A stretch of 64,000 nt of DNA from Scleroderma bovista (lineage: Eukaryota; Basidiomycota; Agaricomycetes; Boletales; Sclerodermataceae): assembly GCA_037178675.1 (NCBI GenBank), contig JAYMGJ010000156.1, positions 35,530 to 99,529 of the forward strand. Reading direction: 5' to 3'. Within the stretch, counting starts at the first letter, position 1; each line of letters begins with the position of its first letter. This document shows positions 1-12,006 of the stretch, piece after piece. A program made the position numbers and the translations under genes. The notes beneath the pieces are model-generated. The model worked only from the letters and a program-made list of their open reading frames with translations. It was not told the DNA's origin and searched no databases.

Positions 1-204
1 CGTGGCACAGATATTCTGACTGGCCGTCGCTGGTCGAGTTCACGAAACATCCAAATAAGAATACACAATAGCGACGCGTCTGATCACGTGGTCGTACTTG
101 GATGATCTCGATCAGCACTCGACTATCTTCCTTCAAATTTTGAGGGTTGCCTATGGGAGACTCGCACTTACCCATATCCACATGATGCATGCATCCCACA
201 CTCC
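1..204. other. No gene recognised at left edge
   Basis: No convincing coding exon, RNA gene or repeat is visible here. It lies downstream of the stop of the minus-strand model ending at 205, so it is probably 3' flanking sequence of that gene. Confidence 0.4.
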
Positions 205-955
205 TTAGAAGGTTTCCCTCCAACCAACACATGCGGGGCGCAGATCAACACCATGACTCAATGCCATTGTTCTGTTTGTGTTATTGAGACTAGGTGCTAA
301 CTTTTTACAACGCTCAAATATGCCCTGCACGATATTCATATCAAATATTTTCCGCTGGAAAGTGCCCATCAGGATCACAGTCTCTGAAGGCGATGTTCTG
401 GATATAATGCAAGTCCCATCGTCTCCTAGTATGGTTGAGCCATCCCGCTCATCAAGTGCGGATGCCTTACCGTTAGTACCCACCAAGGGTTTCTGCTCTT
501 CCAAAGTCCTTGCTCTCAAATAAACCGAACGCCATGAAAGATGAGTTGCAATTTGAGCCAAGGAATGTACTCCTGCAGGTTGACAACCCAGATGGTATAA
601 AAGGCCACACTAACAGCATATGGTTCTGGGACTTCTTCTGGCTGAAACACTCGGAACTGAAAACATGTAAAATGGATATGTTCTAACTTATATGATACGC
701 ATGACACTCACTGCTCATGCACTAGGTCCGTCCGTCACCACTCCGAGGTATGTCCGGCCGTCTTTGAATAAATCTTAATTGGGTGTTTTTACTTTACAGA
801 CATTAATAGTATGTAGGGTCTGTCAAGAAATTTTTTCGCCTGTGCCAGCCCATGGTTGCTTGCTCGATGTCGATCAGTAATCAGAACGAGAATCGATGGC
901 CACCCCCACTGGCAGACACGTAGATCTGCATCCTCCATTGGCAAAACTTGCCTCT
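205..955 (-). CDS. Uncharacterised multi-exon protein, 3' exons (5' end unresolved)
   Basis: Three minus-strand coding blocks can be chained. The first starts after a TTAG acceptor near 956 and contains LRVCQWGWPSILVLITD. The second, around 666-583, contains FQPEEVPEPYAVSVAFYTIW. The last exon runs from about 527 to a stop at 205. The second and third blocks join in frame if an intron with donor GTACAT and acceptor TTTGAG (about 583-527) is removed, reading LQE|ARTLEEQKP. I recognise no family. The upstream start was not found and the model could be the 3' part of the next gene to the right. What is seen is open frame with plausible splice signals. That it is a real gene is inference. Confidence 0.35.
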
Positions 956-1230
956 CTAAGGTTATCAAAACCAAGTATCATCAGGGGTAAGTTATACCAG
1001 TGTAGCCTACTAGAATAAGAAAGGGTATCACCAACTATATCAAGCTCATGTACATGACATTTCTACAAAAGAAGGATGAAAACTGAGTAGCAATGAAACA
1101 ATGTGACTACAGTACAAGTAGTGAAGCAGCCCATTATAAGTATACACGAGAAAATAGTATTCGAGATCAAAAAAGGCATGCTACACATCAGTAGCAAATA
1201 GGTCGAACTTGGCCAGTCCGCTCGATCACT

Positions 1231-2410
1231 TCAGCCCCACAACGTGAGTTTTGTAAGCGGCATGCCATGTTCGTTGGAACGTGCAATGAAGAGGGCACCA
1301 AGCCGCGTGGCTAACGGCCGGTTTCATGAAATTGAGTAATGAATCACAGCAATGTAGAGATGATATACTGACCTCCAGAAATCCCACAACCATGGCATGG
1401 CGTAGCAGACAATCCGGCATTCTCCAATGCTGTTGTCATCTGGCCATATGTACCACGGAACAAGGAGGCTGGACAGCTGTCCTTTGTGGCCTGTGATCGC
1501 GAATTAGCACAAGAGTCGGTACCAGTGGACGGAGTTTCCATTCCAGCAGCTAAGACTGCAGCACCAATTGTCTTCTGCAAGCGCAATAGCCTCCGTTTAG
1601 GATGTACCTCTGGTTCATTCGGATGAACACGAAACTGTATATAGAGACCAGCCACTGGCACATTTGACTCACTTGAAGATGTTTGTGGCGGTGGTGGGAG
1701 TGGTTTTGGCCCATGTGGCGGAATTACAATCCACGAAGACCGGATGTTACCCACGTCGGTGCTGCTGCACGGATGGGCGGGAGGAGTACGCGATGGATCA
1801 TTCTCAAAAATGGCGCGACATGGTTTCCGCTTTAATAGCGAAGATGCAGAGCGTAAGGAGAATGGCTGAGAGAAGAGCCGACTTTGGAAAAGTGAAGTCC
1901 CCTTATCTGTATCCTTCCATAGAGGCAACGATGGAGAAGAAGGGGAAAGTAGGATGTCGCTGAAAGAGGATGACGAAGACGATGGAGAATGGGGCTCAAG
2001 ACGTGTCAAGGCAAGTTCAGTGAGCGACGAGAGCGATGGTGAGGTACGTTCATTGTCAGCTGAAGTATACAAACCATCTCCACTCTGTGGACTGTAGGCA
2101 AATGACGTGTCCCAAAACTCAGTCGAGTAAGGGATGCCAGAAGGGTTGACTCGGATTTCCTGAAACATTGCGGTGGTGGGGCCACAAGTCACCGCCTTTC
2201 GGCGAAGTTGCTAGAAACAAGCGAAGCGAATGACCAAACCCGACTTGAGCGCTCCTTGTGCACGATGCAGGCGAGATATCCTCGCCGTGAACACGTTGTA
2301 ATGACACACGATGCCTTCAATGCCCCATAACAGCTGGCCAAAGCCCCAAAGGTCGATTTGCTTGTGCTCTGGGGTCTGGGCCCGCGAGTCAAGCACATTA
2401 TATTGCTAAG
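1231..2410 (-). CDS. Uncharacterised Ser/Pro-rich protein with a kinase-like segment (5' end unresolved)
   Basis: An exon starts after a CTTAG acceptor near 2405 and reads QYNVLDSRAQTPEHKQIDLW followed by GFGQLLWG. This resembles the helix-F segment of protein kinases (D-x-W-x-x-G), but no nucleotide-binding loop or HRD/DFG motif was found. Removing an intron (donor GTGTGT, acceptor TTTCTAG near 2215) leads in frame into a 280-residue Ser-rich exon (2192-1344) containing runs of serine and PPPPP. A short final exon after TTAG at about 1319 ends in LTLWG and a stop at 1231. Kinase or pseudokinase identity is tentative, and upstream exons beyond 2410 were not resolved. Confidence 0.35.
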
Positions 2411-3528
2411 AAAGACAGGAAGGTTGACGCGCAGAGATAAGAAAAGAAAACTTTATCCAAGCTGTGTTTCAAAGTCGTAGAACTTATCTGAGGGTTTAAG
2501 ATGAACATGGGTCCGAGGCATCGTTTGACACAAGCGACGAGTGGGAACCACGAACATAAGGACTCCGAAAAGCGGCTTTGACGCAGCATCGGAGCGAAAA
2601 TGATTGTCCTGACGTCGGGATTTTTGATTCATAACAACTGTCGTGAACGAGCCACAGACCGTCGTTGAGCTACTAGCAACTGGTGCTGGCGTGCAACGCC
2701 CGACTTCAAACGACAGTTGACCAACCCAATTGATTTATTGTAGAGCACAGCCCAGGGCGCGCTTGCAGGCAAGAGCGCTTAAGCCAACGAATAAGACTTT
2801 GCCACACGGTCATTTACCTGGTTCTTGGGACAAAGGCTTCTCGTCAGGTGGAGTTCCAAGGGGTGGAGTCTGTACGTCAAGGGGACATTTGGACACAAAC
2901 CAGTGGCAAAATGATCAATCGAATCATTTGGGTTGAATGGGCCAGGGTTATCAGTGGAGCCGATCCACGGAGTGACGTTCAACATCAGAATTCAACCCGA
3001 ACGTTCCAACACATCCTGACCTTCGTTTCTCTGCAGTCACAAATCGGGGACATGTACTCGATAGTGGCGTCTGGGAGCTAACAAAGCATGCGGTGAGTAG
3101 AGAGCAAACTGAGCTTCGGAAGGGGACTTAGTATGAAACAGGGCGGATACTCCCATCGATAAGAGACAGAGCAGACTTCGAAGAAATAGCGTCGACCGCC
3201 CTACTGCTACTTTACTCCAGCTCACTGGCAGGTGGAGTCGCCTCAGCGTGCGCAGCTGTTTGTCGCGCTGCTTGCAAAGCCATCCAAAGTCGCTCACGGC
3301 CGCCCTTCAGCTTCAAAGCTTCAGCGATGACGTCGTTCAGTATACCTTCCTATTTGGGAATTCTAGTCAAAGATCTTGGTGGTTTCATCCAAAATATAAG
3401 GAGTCCCCTCAAAACCATGGCCAAAGCCCCTCATTCCGTGTGACTTCCACTGTGAAAGGAAACCACCGGTTGTCACCTTTGCGTATAAAAAGGTTCGTCT
3501 CCTTTCCGTACCCCCTCGCGCTCGAGTA
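2411..3528. other. Unresolved interval before the ARMT1 gene
   Basis: Several short open frames occur on both strands but none can be tied to a family. Upstream exons of the minus-strand model ending at 1231 may lie here. The right end is the 5' flank of the ARMT1 gene starting at 3529. No RNA gene or repeat was seen. Confidence 0.3.
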
Positions 3529-5511
3529 ATGCCTGAGTCCAGCTACTTCCCTCCGACGCCCTCTGCTTCCGACTCCGAACAGGACAAGTTTACGATGTCA
3601 TCTGTCCCTAATGGGAGCGGTGCTACCATCTCCCGTGCTAAAGGCGCGCCTGCACGTGTCACACTTCATCTTGGTCACTTGCCCAGCAAGAAAGACATAA
3701 AGGTGCCCTACCCACGCTCCCCCTCCAGAGTTCGTATATGGCCGTTTATCTTGCGAGATACTACGTTCTCATATGGTGCACTCTGCGTCTATTTAGGTAG
3801 ATCCCAATAACCCACCGTGGCCCGCCTTCCGCGGTTACCATGAGTACTCGTTCGCTCACGCGACTATGGGCGTACGACTGCCCACTATTCTTGGGAAGGC
3901 CATAGATGACGCGTCCCGCACGCTCAACGAACAATCTTCAGAAGACCTCATAATTGATCTCGTCAATTGCCTTGAGAGAATGGACGAACTCATGGCCGAC
4001 CTCAGTGGGAACGCCAAATTAAGACCCATTGTCGACGACGGCGAAGCAGATGTACCCCTCTGGAACAAAGAAATCGCAAAGTATTTTCAAGGTCGGTCTG
4101 ACGTTACACTTGGTGTTTATATATAGACTTCATCAATCCTTATCCATATACAGGAAAAGACTTCATGAATGCACCCTGGCTGTTTGCAGAGGCATACAAA
4201 TACCGTCGTTTACATGAGTGTTTCAGCGTCAGTAAATACTGGAAAGGTTATGATGTCTTCTATCGCCAGAAGGTGGATACCCAATCTTTCTCGTTTCGCG
4301 GTCATTCCGCTGATGTCTTTAGTGTGACACCTTCTCCAGATCAGCAGAGGCTGTCTTCGAGCTCTCAATGCGATTTGCTGAGCCATTCAAGCACCAAGAA
4401 GGAATTCAGGATGCGGCAAAACTTGAAGCTCAGCGTCTCATGTTCCTAGAATTGACACAAGGTTCGTAACATCCATCATTTATCGAATGTAGTAGAACCC
4501 GACCTCCAATAGTTTGCCTTTGGGGAAATGCCACGGACCTCTCACTCCTTATCAACATGTCCGAGGAACAAATTAAATCCCTCCAGTCCACCGGTGGTGA
4601 TCACCTCGCTGCTACGGAGAAGAATATCCTCGGCAATCACCTCAACAGGCTTTGGGAGACATTCAAGTCCCTTCGAGACCAAACTGGCGGTCGCATAGAT
4701 TTCGTCCTGGACAATGCTGGATTCGAACTGTACTGCGACTGTGTTTACGGTGACTATCATATGATTGAGGAGTGCTGTTAACCCCCTTACATGACTTGTC
4801 AGCCGATTTCCTCATCCAGACCGGACTTGCCAAACAAGTCCGCTTCCATGGCAAACGATACCCCTGGTTTGTCTCCGATGTGACCAAAAAAGATTGGGAG
4901 TGGCTGTTGAATACCATGGTCTACGGACACCTTTTCCCGAAGGCTTCTGAGGTTGAAAGGGAGTCACTGAGGAGGCTCGGAGATCGCTGGAAGGCGAGTA
5001 TTCCGTCCACTCATCGGAGGTTTGATCGGCCAGCTGACAGCCAGCCTCCAGCAATACGAGAAGGAGGGGAAATGGGTGTACGAGCAGCATCCGTTCTGGT
5101 GTACAGGATACACGTATTGGGATTTGCATAGTGAGGCACCGGATCTGTTCTTGCACCTCTCGCGTTCGGACCTTGTGTTCTTCAAGGGTGACTTGAACCA
5201 CCGCAAGTTGACCTATGACTGCCATGCGCCAGCTAGTACGCCATTTGAAGTTGCCATTGGCCCCATGGCTAGTGCATCTGGAGCCCCAAGGATCTGCAGC
5301 TTGCGCACAATCAAGAGTGACGTCGTAGTTGGTCTCGGTGACGATGGTGACCTTATCGCAGAGAAACTTGACAAGGAGGAGCCTGGTTGGAAGATAAGCG
5401 GCAAATATGTACGTCCTTTTCTGGTGTAACACGAACTATGAGCTGAAGCAAGTGTAGGCCATCGTGCTACTCTCGGAGGGCCGACCGGGGGAGAAGGTTC
5501 GTTTCGCATAA
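3529..5511 (+). CDS. ARMT1/DUF89 damage-control phosphatase
   Basis: This looks like the metal-dependent phosphatase family of yeast YMR027W and human ARMT1, which acts on reactive sugar phosphates such as fructose-1-phosphate; the human protein was also described as a carboxyl methyltransferase. The start is the ATG reading MPESSYFPP. Spliced exons give HEYSFAHATMGVRLP, WLFAEAYKYRRL, FVLDNAGFELYCDCVYADFL (the conserved DNAGFE metal-site motif) and FKGDLNHRKLTYD, another family signature. The last exon ends AIVLLSEGRPGEK...RFA at 5511. One intron, after WK near 5000, appears to begin with GC rather than GT (GCGAGT...CCAG). At least six introns are needed. The family call is firm; exact junctions are approximate. 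Confidence 0.88.
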
Positions 5512-5908
5512 TATTGGTATTTACTAGATGGCCTGCGTTCGAATGCGACTAGGCAAATTGCTGCTGTCGATATACCTTCTTCGAGGGTTGTAGCCGTTGT
5601 AGGTATCACTATGTTCCTATCGTTTTATGTAAACCTCTCAAATGAAACAAAACGCGTGACCTTGAAACTACTGAGACTCCAGAAATCTTTTATCACTCTA
5701 GTGCAAATGTTAGTCGCCTCACACCAATGCCAGATTGCTATTTGAAACGAGTACAATGAGTTGGAATAGAGATACAACAATTGTGCAGGTAAGGCGACAA
5801 GCGACGACATTAAGCTACTTGGGCTGGCGTGGAGTAACCACGTCACTAATACCTCACGTGGAAAACTGGGAATGAACTAATTCACTTATCACGATGAAAA
5901 GATTTAGT
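5512..5908. other. Intergenic gap between convergent genes
   Basis: This lies between the stop of the ARMT1 gene and the stop of the RING gene. No open frame with family similarity is visible, and it probably holds the two 3' untranslated regions. Confidence 0.45.
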
Positions 5909-7506
5909 CTATGCCACCCAGCCGGTGTCTGGGAAATACGGCGAATTGCGGGAGTTGTCCAGAGAACCATGCTGTTCGAGCATCGATGAATAGCCATTGC
6001 CACCACCGCCCCCGCTGGAACTGCCACCTGCACCACCGAACAGCGACCGGAGGTAGCTCGCACCACCACTGCCACCACCACCACTGCCTCGTCTAGAACT
6101 ATTCGGGGACTGCGGTCGCGGAGGTGGTCGGTTTGGCGGAGATCCGTGCGAGTTCGGCCCAGGACCTCCTCCAGGGGGCTGGGGTTGAGCCACGAGCTGG
6201 TACCTGACAGCATTGGTGTAAGTAAAGGTATGACAGCATCTAGATTGGCGTGATACAAACCTGCAAACTGGACAGGTTCCGCTCGATTTGAGCCAAGGTA
6301 CGATACAATCTTGGTGGAACGGATGGTTACATGGAAGTGTCACGATAATAAGTTCACCATGATCTTCGGGATGCAGGGTAAAATGTTCTTTGCATACTGC
6401 GCAGTCCTTTTCTAATAAAGGAGCTGGATGTTACTTGAGTGCGGAAGTAACCTAAGGGAGAGACATGTCACGTACAGCCTTCTGTCAGAATATCCCTAGG
6501 CAAGTTCAATAATATGTCATCGGTCACAGGCACAGGCCGCCCAACAGCGGAATTCTCCATGAGTTGGGTCATGATCTGATCAAGAGCTGTGGGGAGTCAA
6601 AATAATAATATTATAAAGATAGGAAAACGAACCTTCTTGATTGAAGACATAGTCTCTCCAGCGGCCGCCTTGCCCGAACAGATCTGAGAAGGGTTCTGCA
6701 CGGCGGCCAGTCGGATCACGAGCCAACATGGTTAATAAATATTGAGCCATAAGTATTCCATTAATGTCGCCGTCGTTGTCGTGACGGAGAAACCTAAAAC
6801 AGCTGGAGTAGCAGTGTGGAGAAACGTCTCAGAACTCACTCGGACATCGTGGGCACATTGCTCTCTGTTTGGTTGGATGAACGCCCAAGTGTGTTTGAAC
6901 CTCCAATAAAGACGCTTCTACCGCTTCTACCTGGCCTGCTGTGTATCTCAAACCGGACGCTACCGCCACCCTGTTATATGTGAGTACCAAAACAAACGAA
7001 CAAGTCGAGTATAATTACCATGCCTCTGTCTGGTGTGCGCGATAGAACTGGAGGACTTGGGGGCGGAAATAAATCACGTTGCGAATCAAGGGCGTTTCTT
7101 AGGCCGCCTGGTGGACAATGATCAAAGCCTGTGCATGGGTCGAGGGTATAGACTAACTCAAGAAATTGTCCGTGTGGCCAGGGAAGGGGGGATCATCGAA
7201 GTCATCTGGGACGTTATGTTGGAAGTTACGGGGGTCGTCTGACGGGTTCTCCAGCTTCAAGGGTGTTAGGTTAGGATACGCGTTACTAGCGAAGCAGCGC
7301 ACCCTCTCCACAAAAGTGCTGCGACATGAAGCGCATATGGGATCGGGAGTCTGATGTGATGATGAGTGACATTTCGACTGAGCTGAGTGAGAACAAGCGG
7401 ACCATCAACGGTCTCATCTCAGCATGGCACTAGATAGTACGATGTGAGAATCGGTTGACAAGCGAGTCGGTTGAACGGCTGTACTGACTTCGTGACAGAA
7501 CCACAT
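5909..7506 (-). CDS. RING-H2 E3 ubiquitin ligase, RNF115/126 type
   Basis: The start is the ATG at 7506. The first exons splice into [41 protein letters not shown], an N-terminal C4 zinc ribbon as in RNF115/RNF126 and their fungal relatives, which binds ubiquitin or the BAG6 client complex. The middle reads [20 protein letters not shown] and [18 protein letters not shown], the conserved stretch ahead of the RING. The C3H2C3 RING follows as CAVCKEHF...[16 protein letters not shown]...CPVCR. The C-terminus is a low-complexity Gly/Ser/Pro tail ending PDTGWVA. The expected role is as a cytosolic E3 ligase in quality control or endosomal sorting. The domain order is complete and no lesions were seen. 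Confidence 0.87.
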
Positions 7507-7874
7507 GGGTTCTCGTGAAGACATCTTGTCAAGTAGCGATAGGCAAGACTAACGGCAGTAATCGAAAGACAGGCGGGAATGTGCACACAGCGAACGCCGA
7601 ACACAGTGGTCTTGGTAGTAGTGAAGCTGTGACTTGTCACCTACTGCTATGACGCTCAGGGTTTCCCATTCTTAGTCAACTCAGCCGTGTAAGTATTCGA
7701 TGGACAGCCTGATGATCCCTCTTGTTCCCTATTATATGACCCACTGGCACTGTGAGATCATTCACTGGATGTCTCTGATAATAATCGCACTTTCGCATTT
7801 GGAGCATCGGTGACACCAATTTCTTAGGTTCTGGGTCCCTGCAGCCATCCCGCGCAGACATCTGATTGAACAAA

Positions 7875-8336
7875 ATGACCGCCGAAGCTGAGCTCAGGTC
7901 CGTACTCCAGGCGACCCTCGCTCTTGGCCGTTTGATGCCACCACACATCGAGCGTCGCCTACACCCCAACGCCCGTCAGTGTTCAACAACGCCTTGCCCG
8001 ACATGATATTGGGCACGAAGAACTGCGATGAAATTCTAGTCGAACTCTTGTCCCCATTAGAGTAGGCTTCTCATTCATTGTGCTTTCTTTATGATCGGTT
8101 TATATCTTCTCCAAGGCTACCACTGAGTCACTTTTATACACCATAGTGATATACTCTCTTCTTGGTCTTCATATGTTGCGGTAATCAATCGAGAATCTCT
8201 GAGACTGGGAGCCTCCTTCGGTAACGACAGTAAACTACTTCTCACCATAGCTCCCTCACTAAGTGCTGAAGGAACAACTACTCTCCTTCTCTTGCTCTGT
8301 TTCTCCCAGTTCATGCTACTGAGGGCGTGGATCTGA
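7875..8336 (+). pseudogene. Unrecognised small gene with two apparent frame slips
   Basis: An ATG at 7875 opens MTAEAELRSVLQATLALGRL and continues to HPNARQ, where the frame stops. A -1 shift at about 7978 restores VFNNALPDMILGTKNCDEIL up to LLSPLE. A GT...AG intron (about 8063-8115) then leads to ATTESLLYTIVIYSLLGLHM. A second -1 shift near 8180 restores VINRESLRLGASFG and TTTLLLLLCFSQFMLLRAWI before a stop at 8336. The same-strand continuity of conserved-looking sequence across the breaks suggests one gene. The slips are either assembly deletions or genuine decay. I do not recognise the family. Divergent from the RING gene at 7506. Confidence 0.35.
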
Positions 8337-8684
8337 GGTCGTGCGACGGCCTTGAGGTGGTAGGACCTTTTGCAAGTAATCCGACGCAAAGAGTCCCACT
8401 GCACCCACTGTACACGCGGCCATTGATATGTAGAGTCTCGTCCTGGCGGGCAGTGCTATCAGGAATACAAGTCAGGCATGGGATACAAAGAAAATGACTT
8501 CGCCGTCCTCACTCTTGTATGATCCCCACAACGAGCGATTCCTTATGGACTGCGAGGATTGGACATTTGTCCGACTTTGTTGTGGTTGCGAAGATGTCAT
8601 GGCTGACCAGGATCCGACGTTGTCCCGAGATGTTAAGGAAGCGAAACTCAAAGCGTTTGGGGCATTCCTTCATCTTGAACCACC

Positions 8685-9557
8685 ATGTTCACAGGCTTGG
8701 TACGTTCTTGTACTCAGTGTCCATTGCAGTACTTAAGCTGACATCTAAATTATTCAAGGTCGAGCATCTGGGGACAGTGTCGTCTATAGAGCGCGACGAG
8801 GGGGGGTACACTCTCACAATATCAGACTCAGCCGCCATCCTAGGCGATTGCCACCTTGGCGACTCGATTGCGGTGAACGGTGCATGTTTGACAGTCACTG
8901 AATTCAACCCAGTGCAAGATGGAGGGTACTTCAAAGTATTCCTTGCCAACGAGACGCTGGCCAGAACCGATCATGGTATATTCCTATTTCTGGCCTCGAA
9001 GATGTCCAACTTGACATACTCAACAGGTGATCGCGAGGTTGGCGAGAAAGTGAACCTTGAACGGGCAATGGCAGCTAACGCCAGATTTGGCGGCCATTTC
9101 GTTCAGGTGCAGAAGGATAAACAGTGCAGGTTGGGTGTTCGACTTACCCTACATTTTACAGGGTCACATTGACACCACAGCAACAATTATTGATCGGCAA
9201 GCTGACGGCGAATCACTGCGGATGTGGTTCCGCCTCCCAGAGCCCACACCAGACCGACCATCCTTACTATCCTACTTCATTCCGAAGGGGTTTGTGACCA
9301 TTGACGGGACATCGCTGACGTTGACGGAGGTCAACGACGCCGAACGCACGTTTGGGATAATGCTGATCAAGTATACCCAGCAGCATATCAACCTTGTGCA
9401 GAAGGCTAATGGTGCCATGGTGAATATCGAAGTCGATATGGTGGGCAAGTACGTTGAGAAGAGCGTAGTAGCCTGTCTGGGTGAAGAAGGCAGTGCCATA
9501 CGAGAGCTGGTGGAAAAGATCGTCAACGACGTAGTGACCAGGCGACTTACTGCTTGA
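8685..9557 (+). CDS. RIB5: Riboflavin synthase
   Basis: It catalyses the dismutation of two 6,7-dimethyl-8-ribityllumazine molecules to riboflavin, the last step of the pathway. The first coding exon is MFTGL; a GT...AG intron removed up to about 8759 joins it to VEHLGTV, giving the MFTGLVE start that marks the family. Two lumazine-binding repeats follow. The first has CHLGDSIAVNGACLTV. The second starts at GHIDTTATI after an intron near 9115-9161 and contains GFVTIDGTSLTLTEV. The C-terminal trimer helix ends in VTRRLTA. The length and two-barrel layout are complete. An 80-codon frame from 8494 overlaps the start and could be a leader ORF. Confidence 0.93.
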
Positions 9558-9706
9558 ACATTCGAATGTAACATTAGCTGCAATTGACGTGAGAAGGAAA
9601 CCCGATGCCACCAAATTATATTATGTACTATGTAATATGTAGTACTGAATCAACAACTCACTCTGTGTGGTCACTTGGAAAGAAATCCTCTGCATGTTTC
9701 CAAGCA

Positions 9707-11622
9707 ATGGATGTTCCACTCAAGAGAAAGGTGAGTCCGAGTCCATGTTCGAGCTCTTGTCTGGGTTTCTACTTCTTTGCAGATTACCGCGAAACTCGAT
9801 TATAATGCTGGAAGCACTTCCACTCGCAACCAACCTCCATCCAGACCAGGTTCGCCATTAAAGCGTCCTCCTCCCTCTCCTCTGTCGCCGCCGCCATTCC
9901 GTCCTAAGGCCAAGATTAATGGCACCCCCACTGTCCGAAAGTTGTCTAGCTTCAGCTCGCTGAATGCTGCCAAGTCGAATGGCGTTTCACCTAGTGTCTC
10001 CAGACCCGGTTCACCTTTTAAATCCTTGCATCCTATCACGAACGGCTCACCGTCACTAACTAATCATGTCAAAGCTCAATTCTCTTCGCGATCCCCGACC
10101 AAATCTCCTGGTCATACTCAAGTTAACCAACCAACCCCCGAGTCGCGTCAACGCTCACTTACATCTGCGTTACCTAATCTCAAGCCACCTTCTCCGGATG
10201 ACAGACCACGGAGTGGTAGTATTGGCTTGTATCATGTATTCCCTTCTCCAGACATGAAGACACGTCAATCACAAGAGTCACCCATATCCGACCGCTCCAT
10301 TCCGGAAAGTGACCGGGGAAATTCGCCCCTCTTGCCTCCAGCCAAGATCAAATCCAAGGTGTCCGGCCTTGCAAAGGCTCTAAACACCAGTGATACATCA
10401 TCTCCCCTGACCAACACACGTCCAATCAACTCCCGAGCACGAGCACCATCATTAACCTCCAGCATCTCGTTAAACCCTTCTACTTCATCACCACCATCCA
10501 ACTCCATTTTTTACCCGATCACGACTGCCACACCTGCAGCTAACCCCCATCGTTACACATCACCACGACCTGTACCACCATTTTCCCGCAACCACCAAAC
10601 TTTCGTGTCTACCCAGGATGTACCCGCTTCAAAGAAGCCACCATTGGTTCCCAAGATCGATCCCGTGTCCATTCCTTTACCTCCACATTCTCCCCCAATA
10701 TCTGCATTGTCGCTCTCTTCGAAGTCCTCAGTCTCCCAAACTTCAATGTCGTCGAAAAACGATACTTCGTTATGTGGGGCTAAGAGCGTATCAACAGTTG
10801 GATCCCACAGACATGGTCAAAGTGTCGACTGGAAGGGTACACTTGGTACACTGAGCCTTTCGTCTCAAATCAATCATGTATTTTCAAATGACCGGGGAGG
10901 TAACCCTGGACTTGAAAGTGATGTAGAATCTGGAGAAGAATCTAAGCCGCAGTCGAGGGCTGAGGCGAAGACGAATCGAAAGGTCTGATTTGCTTCACCT
11001 CGAGTGCCTTTCCTTTAATTAACTCACCTTTATGGCGGAATCGCAGATAGCTGATCTCGAGATTACCAACCGCTCCCTCCTTGCAATCAATGCCTCCCTT
11101 GAAACGACGAAGAACCGTCAAGCGAAAGAGATTCGAGATCTTCGGCGTAAATTGCGAGAGTCAAGACTGATTCTTCCCCCACAAACGTTCATGGCCCTCA
11201 AATCCGCGTCTTCCGGTGACGACGGTGATGTTGACCAAGATGGTGACGATGACGATAGTGAGGATATAGAGGGAGCGGAAGATGAAGGCTTCCAACGAGT
11301 ACGATGTCTACTTGACACTCTAATCCAATCCGGCAAACGTGCACTAGAGAGCACATCAGAAGACTTTAGAGAAGGCCCTGCCAAGGTCCTTAATGCGGAT
11401 GAACTTCGCTATTGGCGAGATTCGGGGCCGCATACTGCTTCCACCAGCGACCAAGCCAATAATCATGACGAAGATGGAGATGATCGGACAACCCGCGGAT
11501 GGCTGTCGCCTGCGCATGTAGCGGCACCAGACAGTGATTCTGAATCTTTCCACAACACTGACGGCTACTCCCCAGGACCTACATTGTCATTACCTCCCCC
11601 CATCACAATTACTCCTTCATGA
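9707..11622 (+). CDS. Uncharacterised Ser/Pro-rich protein with C-terminal coiled coil
   Basis: Exon 1 encodes only MDVPLKRK (9707-9730). An intron at 9731-9782 leads into about 400 residues of Ser/Pro-rich disordered sequence (for example PPPSPLSPPPFRP). A second intron at 10983-11046 joins TNRK to IADLEITNRSLLAINASLE, a heptad-like coiled coil followed by RQAKEIRDLRRKLRESRLIL. An acidic patch (DDGDVDQDGDDDDSED) and another disordered tail follow. I recall similar coiled-coil segments in other Agaricomycete proteins but know of no function. A scaffold or cytoskeletal role is conceivable but not shown. It is convergent with the myosin gene; 11623-12006 between them shows nothing further. Confidence 0.7.
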
Positions 11623-12006
11623 TTTATGTCATCCGTGTCATTCATATCCACTGCATATGTCAGGTTAGACGTCACGATCCAATCACGACCCATTATGCAT
11701 TTTGATACCCACCAAGGCCGTGTCGATAATCGCACATTGTCCTTCTATCTCCCGCAATGGAGCTGTACATCCTAGGCAAGTACTTACTTCACGTCGCATA
11801 TGCAGGGACCATATTATTAGTGGAGTGATTACATAGTACCACTGAAAATGGTCATATCATAGATTTTGAAACCAGAACACTCGTCACTCAGATGAGCACC
11901 ACTATCCCTTGAATTTCCACTACACTATCATAGGTTGTGTGCGTTCTCGTGAAATAATCGCTTCATGCGGTGTCTATATGTGAGGATAATGTGTTGGTCT
12001 GTGTGT

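Noticed and set aside
4812..5432. 206-codon minus-strand frame
   Set aside because: It lies antisense to ARMT1 exons with clear DUF89 motifs and shows no family pattern.
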